Assembly: GCF_030646165.1 (NCBI RefSeq)
Contig: NZ_JAUTDO010000001.1
Coordinates: 1 to 64,000 of the forward strand
Direction of reading: 5' to 3'
Origin: Conexibacter sp. CPCC 206217
GTDB taxonomy: Bacteria; Actinomycetota; Thermoleophilia; Solirubrobacterales; Solirubrobacteraceae
Length of the DNA stretch: 64,000 nt
Shown here: piece after piece, positions 34,063 to 42,141 of the stretch
How positions within the stretch are numbered: the first letter of the stretch is position 1
How the letters are laid out: each line of letters begins with the position of its first letter
Translations under genes and position numbers: made by a program
Notes under the pieces: model-generated
Databases searched by the model: none
What the model was told of the DNA's origin: nothing
Seen by the model: the letters and a program-made list of their open reading frames with translations, nothing else

Positions 34063-34203
34063 TCAGCACCAGCGCTCTCGTCCGCCGACGGCGCGGCCGG
34101 TCGCACCCAAGATCCACAAGACGATGCCGACCAGCACGAGCACGATCCCGATCGTCCACAAGATGCTGCTGCTCACCACCAGTCCGATCAACAATCCGAG
34201 CAT
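34063..34203 (-). CDS. 46-residue membrane protein (DUF6131-like)
   Basis: A tiny protein starting at ATG 34203. It is almost entirely hydrophobic: MLGLLIGLVVSSSILWTIG, then a second stretch VLVLVGIVLWILG, then TGRAVGGRERWC. The W-T-I-G centre and the G-R-A-V-G-G-R end match the small actinobacterial DUF6131 membrane proteins. It lies 30 bases after the lipoprotein gene on the same strand and may be cotranscribed with it. Function unknown. Confidence 0.7.
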   Translation of the reverse strand: MLGLLIGLVVSSSILWTIGIVLVLVGIVLWILGATGRAVGGRERWC

Positions 34204-34233
34204 GCTCGGCGACCGGCGATTCGATGCGGCCGC

Positions 34234-34806
34234 CTAGCCCCCGCCGCTCGTCTGTCCGCGCGCCTCGATCGGGTCCGCTCTCAATCTGCCCTGCGGGGAG
34301 TAGACGACGCACATCGCGCTGCGGTCTCTGTCCTCGTTCCACGAGCGCCGCGTCGGCAGCGCCGGGTAGTAGCTGAACGGGCTCGAGGCTCTCGGTCCCC
34401 ACAGCTCCCCGAATGCACGCCCGCACTGCCTCCACCCCGCGCGCGCGACCGCCGCCGCGTCCCACGGGCCGTCCGGCAGCGTCTCGAACGTGTAGACCTC
34501 GTTCTGCGCCCCGACGCACTCGACCGAGTTCAACTCGGCCTCGCCGAGCGCCTCGTTGGTCGCCGGGTCGCGGAAGCAGTCGCCGTTCTCGAACGTCAGC
34601 ACGCCCGGGTCGTCGGCGTTCAGGAAATGCTCGTCCTTGACGATCGGGGTGCCCGCCGTCGTGGCGAAGGCGGCCGTCGTGCGCGCCGCGGAGCCGTGCT
34701 CGTCCCCGCCGCACGCGGCGAGGAGGAGCACGATGGCGATCGCGGCCACGACAGCCGCGATCGCCCCCGCGGCGCGCGGGAGCCGTGCGGTTCCCGCGCG
34801 CCGCAC
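34234..34806 (-). CDS. lipoprotein with septum-formation-like domain
   Basis: A 190-residue lipoprotein starting at GTG 34806, directly after the phosphatase stop. A hydrophobic stretch (IAAVVAAIAIVLLLAAC) ends in the lipobox LAAC. The mature part shows GDCF at its start, a VEC-x-x-x-x-x-EVYTFETLPDGPWD stretch and further Cys residues, the spacing of the actinobacterial septum-formation domain. Only that resemblance supports the function. The start is uncertain because the ribosome-binding site is too close. Confidence 0.6.
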   Translation of the reverse strand: MRRAGTARLPRAAGAIAAVVAAIAIVLLLAACGGDEHGSAARTTAAFATTAGTPIVKDEHFLNADDPGVLTFENGDCFRDPATNEALGEAELNSVECVGAQNEVYTFETLPDGPWDAAAVARAGWRQCGRAFGELWGPRASSPFSYYPALPTRRSWNEDRDRSAMCVVYSPQGRLRADPIEARGQTSGGG

Positions 34807-34807
34807 C

Positions 34808-37012
34808 TCAGTGCACGACCTGCAGGCGCACGCTCGCCGAGGCGGTGCCGAGGCCGCTCGCACCGCTGTACCGCACCGCGATACGGTGCACGCCGCTGCC
34901 CGACAGGGGCGGCGAGCTGACCTTCACGCGACCGTCGCGCAAGCGCGCCGCCCCGCTCCAGGTCAGGCCGCTGCGGGCGTCGGTGACGCGGACGGTGCCG
35001 GTCGCCGCCGCGCTGCCGCCGTGCACCGCGACCGTCAGCGCGACGCGCTTGCCCTGTCTGACCTTCGTGCTCGCCAGCTTCGCGCTGACGACGGCCTTCG
35101 CCGTAGCGGGCGCGGGAGCAGGCACCGGAGCCGGCACGGCGGCGGGTGCCGGCACGGCCGGCGCCGGCAGCGCCTTGATGACCGGCGGGAGCACCGACAG
35201 CGGCGCGCCCGCCGAGCTCGACGCCGTGAACGGCGCGCCCGGCGCAGGCGAGAAGCGCGCCGTCAGCGCGTGCGCGCCGACGGCGAGATCAGCCGTACGC
35301 AGCTGCGCGACGCCGTCGATCACCCGGGTTGCGCTGCCGACCTGCGCCGCGCCGTCGAAGAAGCTGACAGCGCCCTTCGGCGCGCCGCCGCCGACGCTCG
35401 CGCGCAGCGTCACCTGCTGACCGCTGGTCGCCTGCATCGGCGTGACCGTCAGCGAGGTGTCCGTCTCCGCTGCCGGCGCGGCCGGCGGGTCGGTCGCATC
35501 GGGATCGCGCTTGAGGTCGAGCACGTCCTTGTGCGCGTCCCAGCCGCCCGGCTTCGTGATCTGGTAGCCGTCGAGGAAGCCGCCGTTGGACACGCGCGAC
35601 TGGTACGTCAGCGTGTCCCTGTCGACGTCGATCAGCTGGTACGCCTGCACGTCCTCGGCCGCCATCCGCCGGTGCGCGCCGTTGTCGCTCCAGTTCCTGC
35701 CGTCGCTGAGCTTGTACATCTTGCCGCCGGAGACCGAGATCGAATACACGGTGCCGTGCGACAGGTCCGGGTTGACCGGGTCGTCGTCGACCGTCCGGTT
35801 GCCGCGGTTGTAGACGTGGTCATGGCCCTGCAGGACCAGATCCACGTTGTATCTCGCGAACAGCGGCGTCCAGTTCTCGCGCACCGTCGCGTAGTCGCGC
35901 GTGCCGGTGCCGTTCCAGGCCGGGTGGTGGTAGGAGACGACGGTCCACTTCGGCCGCGCCGGATCGCTCAACACGTCGACGAGCCATCTGTTCTCGGCAT
36001 CGAGCACGTCCTGCTGCGTCGGGCCGTTCTCCAGCGGGCTGGAGTCCAGGCCGATGAAGCGCACGCCCTGGTAGTCGAAGTAGTACGCGCTCTGCTCGAC
36101 GGCGGGCAGCAGCTCGCCGTCAGCGCCTCTGGGGCCGTTCAACGGGTATGGGAACTGCGGGCGCCAGAACGGGCTGATCGTGTCCGAGCCGTTGTACTCG
36201 TGGTTGCCCGGGATCGCCATCACGTTGCGCGTCTGGTTCGCGAAGCCGCCGGCCGCGTACCACTCACCCCACTCCTTCTCCTGCACCGCGAGGTCGCCGG
36301 AGCCGGTGCCCGTCTGGTTGATCAGATCGCCCGCGTTCAGCAGCAGCTTCGCGTCGGGACGGTCCAGCAGCGACGCGTTGAAGACACGCGGCAGCGCCGA
36401 CGCGAGGTGGTTCTGCGCGTCGCCGTAGTAGATGAAGGAGAACGGCTGCAGGCCCGCCGCGGCGGTCGTGAAGTCCTGCCACGGGCTCCAGTTGTTGATG
36501 TTGCCGGCGCCCGAGCCGCCCAACGACGGATCCGGGTTGGTGCTGTCGCCGACACGGTAGGAGTAGCGCGTGTTCGGCTCCAGGCCGGTGAACTCGACCA
36601 TCTGGTAACGGTCCGTGTAACCGGTCCCGATGTCACCGGGAACGGTGCTCGTCACACCGTCGACATAGCCCAGTCTGGCGAAGTCCGGGCGCGGGAAGTC
36701 CGGCCCGATATGCGGCTCCAGGCGCTTGGTCATGACGTCGCCGAAGGCAACCGGCGCCTCGACGATCTGCGCCCGCGGCGTGGTCGTCGTCGAGCGCCAA
36801 CTGATGCGCTGGCTGTGCGCCGGATCGTCGGTCGGGATCAGCGTGACGCGATCCGGCACCGGCGTCGGCGCGTAACGCTGGTTGGCCGGGTAGATGCTGT
36901 CGGCCGCCTGCGCTGTCGCGGCCAGCGCCGGCACCGCCAGCACACCGGCCAGCAGCGTCACCGCAAGCGCGCCGCGCGCGCGGCTGCGCAGCGTGGTCGT
37001 GGGAGTGTTCAT
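34808..37012 (-). CDS. exported purple-acid-phosphatase-type metallophosphoesterase
   Basis: A 734-residue secreted phosphoesterase. After the signal peptide (TLRSRARGALAVTLLAGVLA to AATAQA) there is an N-terminal Fn3-like domain (TGLEPNTRYSYRVGD). The calcineurin-like catalytic domain at about 140-430 has the metal-binding motifs YYGDAQ, NAGDLI, GNHEY, YHHPAW and GHDHVY. The C-terminal region carries Ig-like bacterial domains (VTPMQATSGQQVTLRAS), a Pro/Ala linker, and a final beta domain. It likely frees phosphate outside the cell. ATG 37012 gives the cleanest signal peptide and has GAGAGA upstream. An ATG at 37045 overlapping the previous stop (ATGA) would allow coupling. AGA arginines are frequent. 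Confidence 0.85.
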   Translation of the reverse strand: MNTPTTTLRSRARGALAVTLLAGVLAVPALAATAQAADSIYPANQRYAPTPVPDRVTLIPTDDPAHSQRISWRSTTTTPRAQIVEAPVAFGDVMTKRLEPHIGPDFPRPDFARLGYVDGVTSTVPGDIGTGYTDRYQMVEFTGLEPNTRYSYRVGDSTNPDPSLGGSGAGNINNWSPWQDFTTAAAGLQPFSFIYYGDAQNHLASALPRVFNASLLDRPDAKLLLNAGDLINQTGTGSGDLAVQEKEWGEWYAAGGFANQTRNVMAIPGNHEYNGSDTISPFWRPQFPYPLNGPRGADGELLPAVEQSAYYFDYQGVRFIGLDSSPLENGPTQQDVLDAENRWLVDVLSDPARPKWTVVSYHHPAWNGTGTRDYATVRENWTPLFARYNVDLVLQGHDHVYNRGNRTVDDDPVNPDLSHGTVYSISVSGGKMYKLSDGRNWSDNGAHRRMAAEDVQAYQLIDVDRDTLTYQSRVSNGGFLDGYQITKPGGWDAHKDVLDLKRDPDATDPPAAPAAETDTSLTVTPMQATSGQQVTLRASVGGGAPKGAVSFFDGAAQVGSATRVIDGVAQLRTADLAVGAHALTARFSPAPGAPFTASSSAGAPLSVLPPVIKALPAPAVPAPAAVPAPVPAPAPATAKAVVSAKLASTKVRQGKRVALTVAVHGGSAAATGTVRVTDARSGLTWSGAARLRDGRVKVSSPPLSGSGVHRIAVRYSGASGLGTASASVRLQVVH

Positions 37013-37041
37013 CGCGACGGTCTCTCGGATCGAAGTGGTGG

Positions 37042-38835
37042 TCATCTGCGCGCCGAGCGGGCGACGGGACGCACGACGGCGCTGACGTTCGCGCCGCCCG
37101 CGGCGATGCGCACGGCGAGCGCACCTCTGCGCGCGACGGCGCGACGGGCGGCGGGCGACAGGGCGACGCGCACGGACACCGTGCGGCCCTCGCTCACCGT
37201 CACCAGCGCGCTGCGACCGAGCTGGCCGTCGCGGCCGGCGACCGTCGCACGCACGCGGCAGTCGGCACCCTTCGCGCAGCGCAACCGCAGCGCGATCCCG
37301 CCCCTCGCGTCGAGCCGCAGCGTGCGCGGCACGACGACGGTCGCGCGAGCGATCTCGCCGACGGCGGTCGCGGCCGGGGCCGGGGCCGGCGTCTGCGGCG
37401 TCGGAGCCTGAGCCGCGGACGCCGACGGCGCGGGCGTGACCGGCGCGACGGGCGCGGGATCGACCACCGGCGGCACGTCGACCAGCGGCGTATCCGCCCA
37501 CGGCTCGCCGATCTCGGGGATCACCGGCTCGAGCACCGGGTCGGTGCCCGGCAGTCTCGTGTCCGGCGTTCTCGCCGTGACGATCGCGGACGACATCGCG
37601 AAGACGTGGATCGCATCAGCCCACGGGGTCTCGGCCTGGATCCAGACGGGCTGCCTGCTGGGGTCGACCGGTACCTCGACGGAGAAGAGGCGCGTCGGGT
37701 AATCCTGCGTGCCGTCGGACGACAGCCGCGTTCTCATCGTCGTCAGGATCGTGTTGCCGGTCGACGGCGGATCCATGTCGCCGAGGACCCAGTCGCTGAC
37801 GACCAGCTCGCCGTTGCCGGTCGTGCCGTCGGCGTAGCCGATCGTCGTTCTCGCGAACGCCGGCCCACCGGGCGCGGCGGCGACGAAGCCGAGGTGCGTC
37901 GCGCCGGCAACGGCGTCGACGGCGACCCGCTGCCCCCACCAGTCGAGATTGTCGGGCGCGCCGTCGGCGACCGTCGGCCACGTGTAGGTCATGTCGCCGG
38001 CGCTGACGCTGGTGCCCGCGGTGATGCCGCTGTCAGCCAGCGAGGCCTGCGAGAAGGCCCAGCGGTCGACGCCGAACTCAGCGTCGCCCTGGCCGCCGGT
38101 CGGTACCGCGCCGATCGAGTTCTCGTTGAACGACTGCTCCAGCGGCTTCGGATCGCCCGACGCGAGCGCGACCGAGTAGATGTACGGCCAGGCCGAGTCG
38201 CCGGGCGTGAACTTCGCCCACTCGACCGTCTTGGAATCGTCGATCTGCGCCGAGGTCGAGAACCAGTACGCGCCCTGCGTGGTTCTGCTGCCGCTGCCGT
38301 CGTTGGCGTACGCGAAGCGCGCGGCCTCGACAGTGCGCTTGGTGCGCGCGCCGTTGGGCGCGCCGTTCCACTCGGCGCTGCGCCACCAGTCGGTCACACC
38401 GAGATTCGCCGTCGACTCGCTGCCGTCGGTGTAGTGGACGGTCATGTTGACCGACGTGTTGCCGTAGCCGGACGCCGCGAGGATCCCGATCCGATTGGCA
38501 TGCGTGACAGGCGGCAGCGACAGCTCCTCGCCACCGGGGTAGAGCGTGTCCTGTCTGCCCGCGCCGACGGTCGGCAACTGGTAGTCGAAGCCGTCGACCG
38601 ACAGCGTTCCGCCGTTCTGCAGGCCCGCGGCCTGCAGCGCCTCGACGGAGTAGCCGGCTCCGTTGGAGCCGTGCGGGAAGCCGCCGCCCGCGGTCCCGTC
38701 GAGCGAGAATGTCGTGCGGTTGTAGGAATCTGAGAGAGGAGTGGCAGCCTCAGCCACCGCGATGCTCGCGAGGCCGAAGGTGGATGCGATAGCGAGCACG
38801 CCGACGGCGCGCGCGATCGCTCTTGCAGTGCGCAA
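37042..38835 (-). CDS. exported protein with two tandem beta-sandwich repeats
   Basis: A 597-residue secreted protein. I chose TTG 38835 because GGAG is 6 bases upstream and it starts the signal peptide (LRTARAIARAVGVLAIAS to AVAEAA). Two homologous domains of about 190 residues follow, with the shared order G-x-L-V-D/T-x-x-x-P-T-V, then a D/W-rich strand, then the T-I-x-Y-A/T-D-G motif. They resemble carbohydrate- or NPCBM-type beta sandwiches. A Pro/Ala linker and a basic C-terminal Ig-like domain follow, as in the phosphatase downstream. The stop overlaps the phosphatase's possible upstream start. Binding of a sugar polymer is inferred. Confidence 0.7.
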   Translation of the reverse strand: MRTARAIARAVGVLAIASTFGLASIAVAEAATPLSDSYNRTTFSLDGTAGGGFPHGSNGAGYSVEALQAAGLQNGGTLSVDGFDYQLPTVGAGRQDTLYPGGEELSLPPVTHANRIGILAASGYGNTSVNMTVHYTDGSESTANLGVTDWWRSAEWNGAPNGARTKRTVEAARFAYANDGSGSRTTQGAYWFSTSAQIDDSKTVEWAKFTPGDSAWPYIYSVALASGDPKPLEQSFNENSIGAVPTGGQGDAEFGVDRWAFSQASLADSGITAGTSVSAGDMTYTWPTVADGAPDNLDWWGQRVAVDAVAGATHLGFVAAAPGGPAFARTTIGYADGTTGNGELVVSDWVLGDMDPPSTGNTILTTMRTRLSSDGTQDYPTRLFSVEVPVDPSRQPVWIQAETPWADAIHVFAMSSAIVTARTPDTRLPGTDPVLEPVIPEIGEPWADTPLVDVPPVVDPAPVAPVTPAPSASAAQAPTPQTPAPAPAATAVGEIARATVVVPRTLRLDARGGIALRLRCAKGADCRVRATVAGRDGQLGRSALVTVSEGRTVSVRVALSPAARRAVARRGALAVRIAAGGANVSAVVRPVARSARR

Positions 38836-38980
38836 CGATTGCTCCAGGGGGTAGGACCTTGGGTGGAACAGCGATGGTTGACGAGCGAACGACCCGGGAT
38901 GTTTCCCGCTCGTGAACCAAACAAGATCGTGTCTCATCAGGTTTAAAGTGCGTTCACTGCCAGGCGCAGGGCACTTCGCC

Positions 38981-39122
38981 TGAGATTCGCGGCAGCCGGC
39001 GGTCGAGCCACGCGGCATCCACCATGCCGTTCTGCCGAGCAGGTACAGCACCGCCGGCACCAGCACGAGCCGGATCACGAACGCGTCGAACAGGATCGCC
39101 GCCGCGAGCCCGAGGCCGCCGG
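38981..39122 (-). pseudogene. C-terminal remnant of an MMPL-type transporter
   Basis: The minus-strand frame reads LGLAAAILFDAFVIRLVLV, then PAVLYLLGRTAWWMPR, the end of an MMPL/RND transporter. After MPR a one-base loss shifts the frame; the expected WLDRRLPRI is readable in the next frame. No upstream part of the gene is present; the GntR gene starts 36 bases away. It is a clear deletion scar. Confidence 0.7.
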
Positions 39123-39157
39123 AGCAGGCGGCGCCTCACGAGGTGGGACGGTCCCGC

Positions 39158-39904
39158 TCAGTCGCGACGGATCGAGGCGCTATGGACGGACTCCGTCGAG
39201 ATCAGCGAGTCGAGGATCTGTCGCTGCGAGTGGCGCATGCGAGCCGCCATCGCCGAGCGCGCGCGCTCGGCGTCTCGATCGACGATCGCGGCGAGGATCG
39301 ACTTGCGCTGCTCGTGCGCGGACGCTGACCAAGGGAGCGTCTCGAGCACGATGCGCAGCACGCGCTCGAGCTCGTCGAGCAGATCGGAGACGAGCGCCGC
39401 GAGCCGGTCGTTGCCAGACGCCTGGGCGACGGCCGCGTGGAAACCGAACGTCGCGCGCATGAACGGCTCGATCGTGTCGCGGTCGCGGTTGTCGTAGCGC
39501 ACGTCGAGCGATGCGTCGAGCTCGCGTGCGAGACCGTCCTCGATACCGCGGACGGCCGCCGCGGCGGCCGCCTCCTGTTCGAGCGGCGCGCGCACCGCGC
39601 AGAGGTCCTGCGTGCCCTTCAGCGTGATCGGGGTGACGCGGTAGCCGGAGCGCGGCAGGGCGCTGACGAGTCCGTCGCGCTGAAGCCGCACGAGCGCCTC
39701 GCGCACCGGCGTCTTGCTCGTGCCCCATTCGCCGGCGAGCTTCTGCTCGCTGATCGCCGCGTCCGGGGCGTAGTCGAGATGGATGATCCGCTGCTTGATG
39801 CCGGCGTAGACGCGATCGACTTGGCTGAGCCTTCTCGCCGGCTGGGTCGGCGCGACGAGCGTCGGCACCCGGGCGGGGCCTGCTGGTCCGTCGCTGCGGG
39901 TCAT
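39158..39904 (-). CDS. GntR/FadR-family (FCD) transcriptional regulator
   Basis: A 248-residue regulator. The winged helix has QKLAGEWGTSKTPVREALVRLQRDGLV, and the FCD ligand domain has FGFHAAVAQASGNDRLA with the metal-binding His. ATG 39904 has AGGAAG upstream. It is divergent from the HyuA gene at 40048, the usual arrangement for a local regulator of a catabolic operon. FCD regulators typically bind organic acids. Its ligand is presumably an intermediate of the HyuAB pathway. Confidence 0.88.
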   Translation of the reverse strand: MTRSDGPAGPARVPTLVAPTQPARRLSQVDRVYAGIKQRIIHLDYAPDAAISEQKLAGEWGTSKTPVREALVRLQRDGLVSALPRSGYRVTPITLKGTQDLCAVRAPLEQEAAAAAAVRGIEDGLARELDASLDVRYDNRDRDTIEPFMRATFGFHAAVAQASGNDRLAALVSDLLDELERVLRIVLETLPWSASAHEQRKSILAAIVDRDAERARSAMAARMRHSQRQILDSLISTESVHSASIRRD

Positions 39905-40010
39905 CGCGTGCCTTCTTCCTAGTCGCTGGACGTGCGATCGAAGATCGCGGGTGGATCCTACAGTCGGAAGGATCTGAACGGCTCTGTTCGCAGCTTTGGA
40001 ATGCCATTTC

Positions 40011-40039
40011 TTGCATCTGAGATCTTAGTTCTGTACCTT
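40011..40039 (+). promoter_or_regulatory. promoter of the first HyuA gene
   Basis: TTGCAT at 40011-40016 and TACCTT at 40034-40039 are separated by 17 bases. The ATG at 40048 is only 8 bases past the -10, so the mRNA may be leaderless. A GATC-containing inverted pattern (AGATCT) lies between the boxes and might be a GntR site. Confidence 0.45.
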
Positions 40040-40047
40040 GCCCGGCC

Positions 40048-42141
40048 ATGGAACAGGCAGCTCAAGCGGATTGGCGCGTCGGTATCGACATCGGCGGGAC
40101 GTTCACGGACGTCCTGCTGATCGGCCCGGCCCGACAGCTGGTCGCCCTCAAAGTGCTTTCGACGCCGCCGCATTTCGAGACCGGTGTGATGAACGGATTG
40201 CGAGCGGCCCTCGAGGCGGTCGCGCAGACCCCGGACAGGCTCGCGGCGATCACGCACGGAACGACGGTCGCCACCAACGCGGTGCTCGAGTCCGACGGAG
40301 CGGTGACGTCGCTGGTCACCTCCGACGGCTTCGTCGACGTGTTGGAGATCGGGCGTCAGCGACGTCCCTTCCTCTACGACCTGCTGTGGGAGAAGCCCAA
40401 GCCGCTCGTCCCCCGGCGACGGCGGTTCGGCGTCGCCGCACGTGTGGAGGCGGCCGATCCAGAAGGCGGATCGACCGCGCCGTTGGAGCTCGAGCCGCTC
40501 GTCGAGCAGCTGCGCGCCGCCGGGTCGCAGGCGGTGGCGGTCTGCCTGATCAACTCCTACCTGCAACCGGAGCTGGAGCGGTCGCTTGCCGAGCAGATCA
40601 GCGCGCTGATGCCCGGTGTGTACGTCTCGGCCTCCGTCGACGTCTCTCCCGAGATCCGCGAGTACGAGCGCACCTCGACGGTCGTCGTCAACAGCTATGT
40701 CGGCCCGATCGTCTCCACCTACGTCGAATCGATGCGCCGGTCGCTCGCCGACGCTGGCGCCGCGGCGCCGCTGCTGATCATGCAGTCGAGCGGAGGGCTG
40801 ATGGAGTCGTCGCTCGCCGTGCAGCGACCGGTTCAGCTGATCGAGTCCGGTCCAGCCGCCGGCGTCGTTGGCGTCCGCGACCTCGCGCGACGCAAGGATC
40901 TCCCCCTGGTCGTCGCGTTCGACATGGGCGGCACGACGGCGAAGGCGTCGCTGATCGAGCGCGGCGAGCCGTTCGTCGCGCCTGACATGGAGGTCGGCGG
41001 CGGCATGAACGCCCCGCGCGGTCTGAGCCAGGGCGCCGGACATCTGATCCGCGTGCCGTCGATCGACATCGCGGAGGTCGGCGCGGGCGGCGGCAGCATC
41101 ATCCGGATCGATTCGGGCGGCGCGTTGCGCGTCGGCCCCGAGAGCGCGAGCTCCGATCCGGGGCCTGCGTGCTACGGGCTCGGCGGCAGGGAGGCGACGC
41201 TGACGGACGCCAACGTCGCACTCGGATACCTGAACCCGGTCGCGATCGCCGGCGGGCGGGTCGCGATTCAGCCGCGGCTCGCGGAGCGTGCGCTCGCGCC
41301 GCTCGTGCAGACGAGCGGCCTCGACGCGCTCCGGCTCGCGCGCGGGGCGTACCTGGTCGCGGTGAGCACGATGACGCGCGCGGTGAGAGCCGTCACGAGC
41401 GAACGCGGCCGCGATCCACGCGGCGCGACGCTTGTCGCGATCGGCGGGGCCGGGCCGCTCTACGCCGCGGAGCTCGCGCGCGCGCTCGGGATCCGGCGCA
41501 TCCTCGTCCCGGTCCACAGCGGCGTCTTCAGCTGCGTCGGACTGCTTGCGGCAGACGTCGAGCGCCAGGAGGTCCTGCCGTGGGGCAGGCGGCCGATCGA
41601 TGCGACGGCGATCGGCGACGCGTTCCGGCGGCTGGAGGCCGACGCGGTCGCGGTGCTCGACGACGGCGGCTTCGCGACCGATCGCGTTCGCCTCCAGCGT
41701 CTGGCCGACATGCGCTATCGCGGCCAGCGCCACAGCCTGCGGATCGGCAGCGAGACGGAGGCGCCGACCGCGGCGCTGCGGCAGCTGCGCGAGCGCTTCC
41801 ACGACGAACACGAGCAGACCTACGGCCGGCGCGCGGCGGACGAGCTCGTCGAGCTCCTCAACCTGCGTGTGCGCGCCACGATCGACGGCAGCGCCGACCG
41901 CGTCGGCGCGCAGCTCGACGAACCGGTCGCGAAATCCTCGCGGCTGTGCTTCTTCGACGAGGGCGCCGGTCCTGTCGAAGCGCTCGTCGGCTCCCGCGCC
42001 GCGCTCGCCGCCGGGCGCGTCGAGGGTCCGGTGATCGTCGAGGACAGCGGCAGCACGACGGTCGTCCCGCCCGGGGCCGCCTGTTGGCTGGACGAGGAGC
42101 GCAACATCGTGATCGAGTGGAACGACGGGGAGGCGGCATGA
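40048..42141 (+). CDS. hyuA: hydantoinase/oxoprolinase A subunit (HyuA), copy 1
   Basis: A 697-residue HyuA. The N-terminal domain begins VGIDIGGTFTDVLLIG with the ATP-binding Gly motif and contains ITHGTTVATNAVLE. The main domain has MQSSGGLMES, ESGPAAGVVGV, AFDMGGTTAKASLI and VGAGGGSIIRID. HyuA is the ATP-using subunit of hydantoinases, oxoprolinases and acetone-carboxylase-like enzymes. It has no ribosome-binding site, consistent with a leaderless message. The ATGA overlap with HyuB indicates coupling. The second copy in the locus is at 48683. Confidence 0.92.
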   Translation: MEQAAQADWRVGIDIGGTFTDVLLIGPARQLVALKVLSTPPHFETGVMNGLRAALEAVAQTPDRLAAITHGTTVATNAVLESDGAVTSLVTSDGFVDVLEIGRQRRPFLYDLLWEKPKPLVPRRRRFGVAARVEAADPEGGSTAPLELEPLVEQLRAAGSQAVAVCLINSYLQPELERSLAEQISALMPGVYVSASVDVSPEIREYERTSTVVVNSYVGPIVSTYVESMRRSLADAGAAAPLLIMQSSGGLMESSLAVQRPVQLIESGPAAGVVGVRDLARRKDLPLVVAFDMGGTTAKASLIERGEPFVAPDMEVGGGMNAPRGLSQGAGHLIRVPSIDIAEVGAGGGSIIRIDSGGALRVGPESASSDPGPACYGLGGREATLTDANVALGYLNPVAIAGGRVAIQPRLAERALAPLVQTSGLDALRLARGAYLVAVSTMTRAVRAVTSERGRDPRGATLVAIGGAGPLYAAELARALGIRRILVPVHSGVFSCVGLLAADVERQEVLPWGRRPIDATAIGDAFRRLEADAVAVLDDGGFATDRVRLQRLADMRYRGQRHSLRIGSETEAPTAALRQLRERFHDEHEQTYGRRAADELVELLNLRVRATIDGSADRVGAQLDEPVAKSSRLCFFDEGAGPVEALVGSRAALAAGRVEGPVIVEDSGSTTVVPPGAACWLDEERNIVIEWNDGEAA

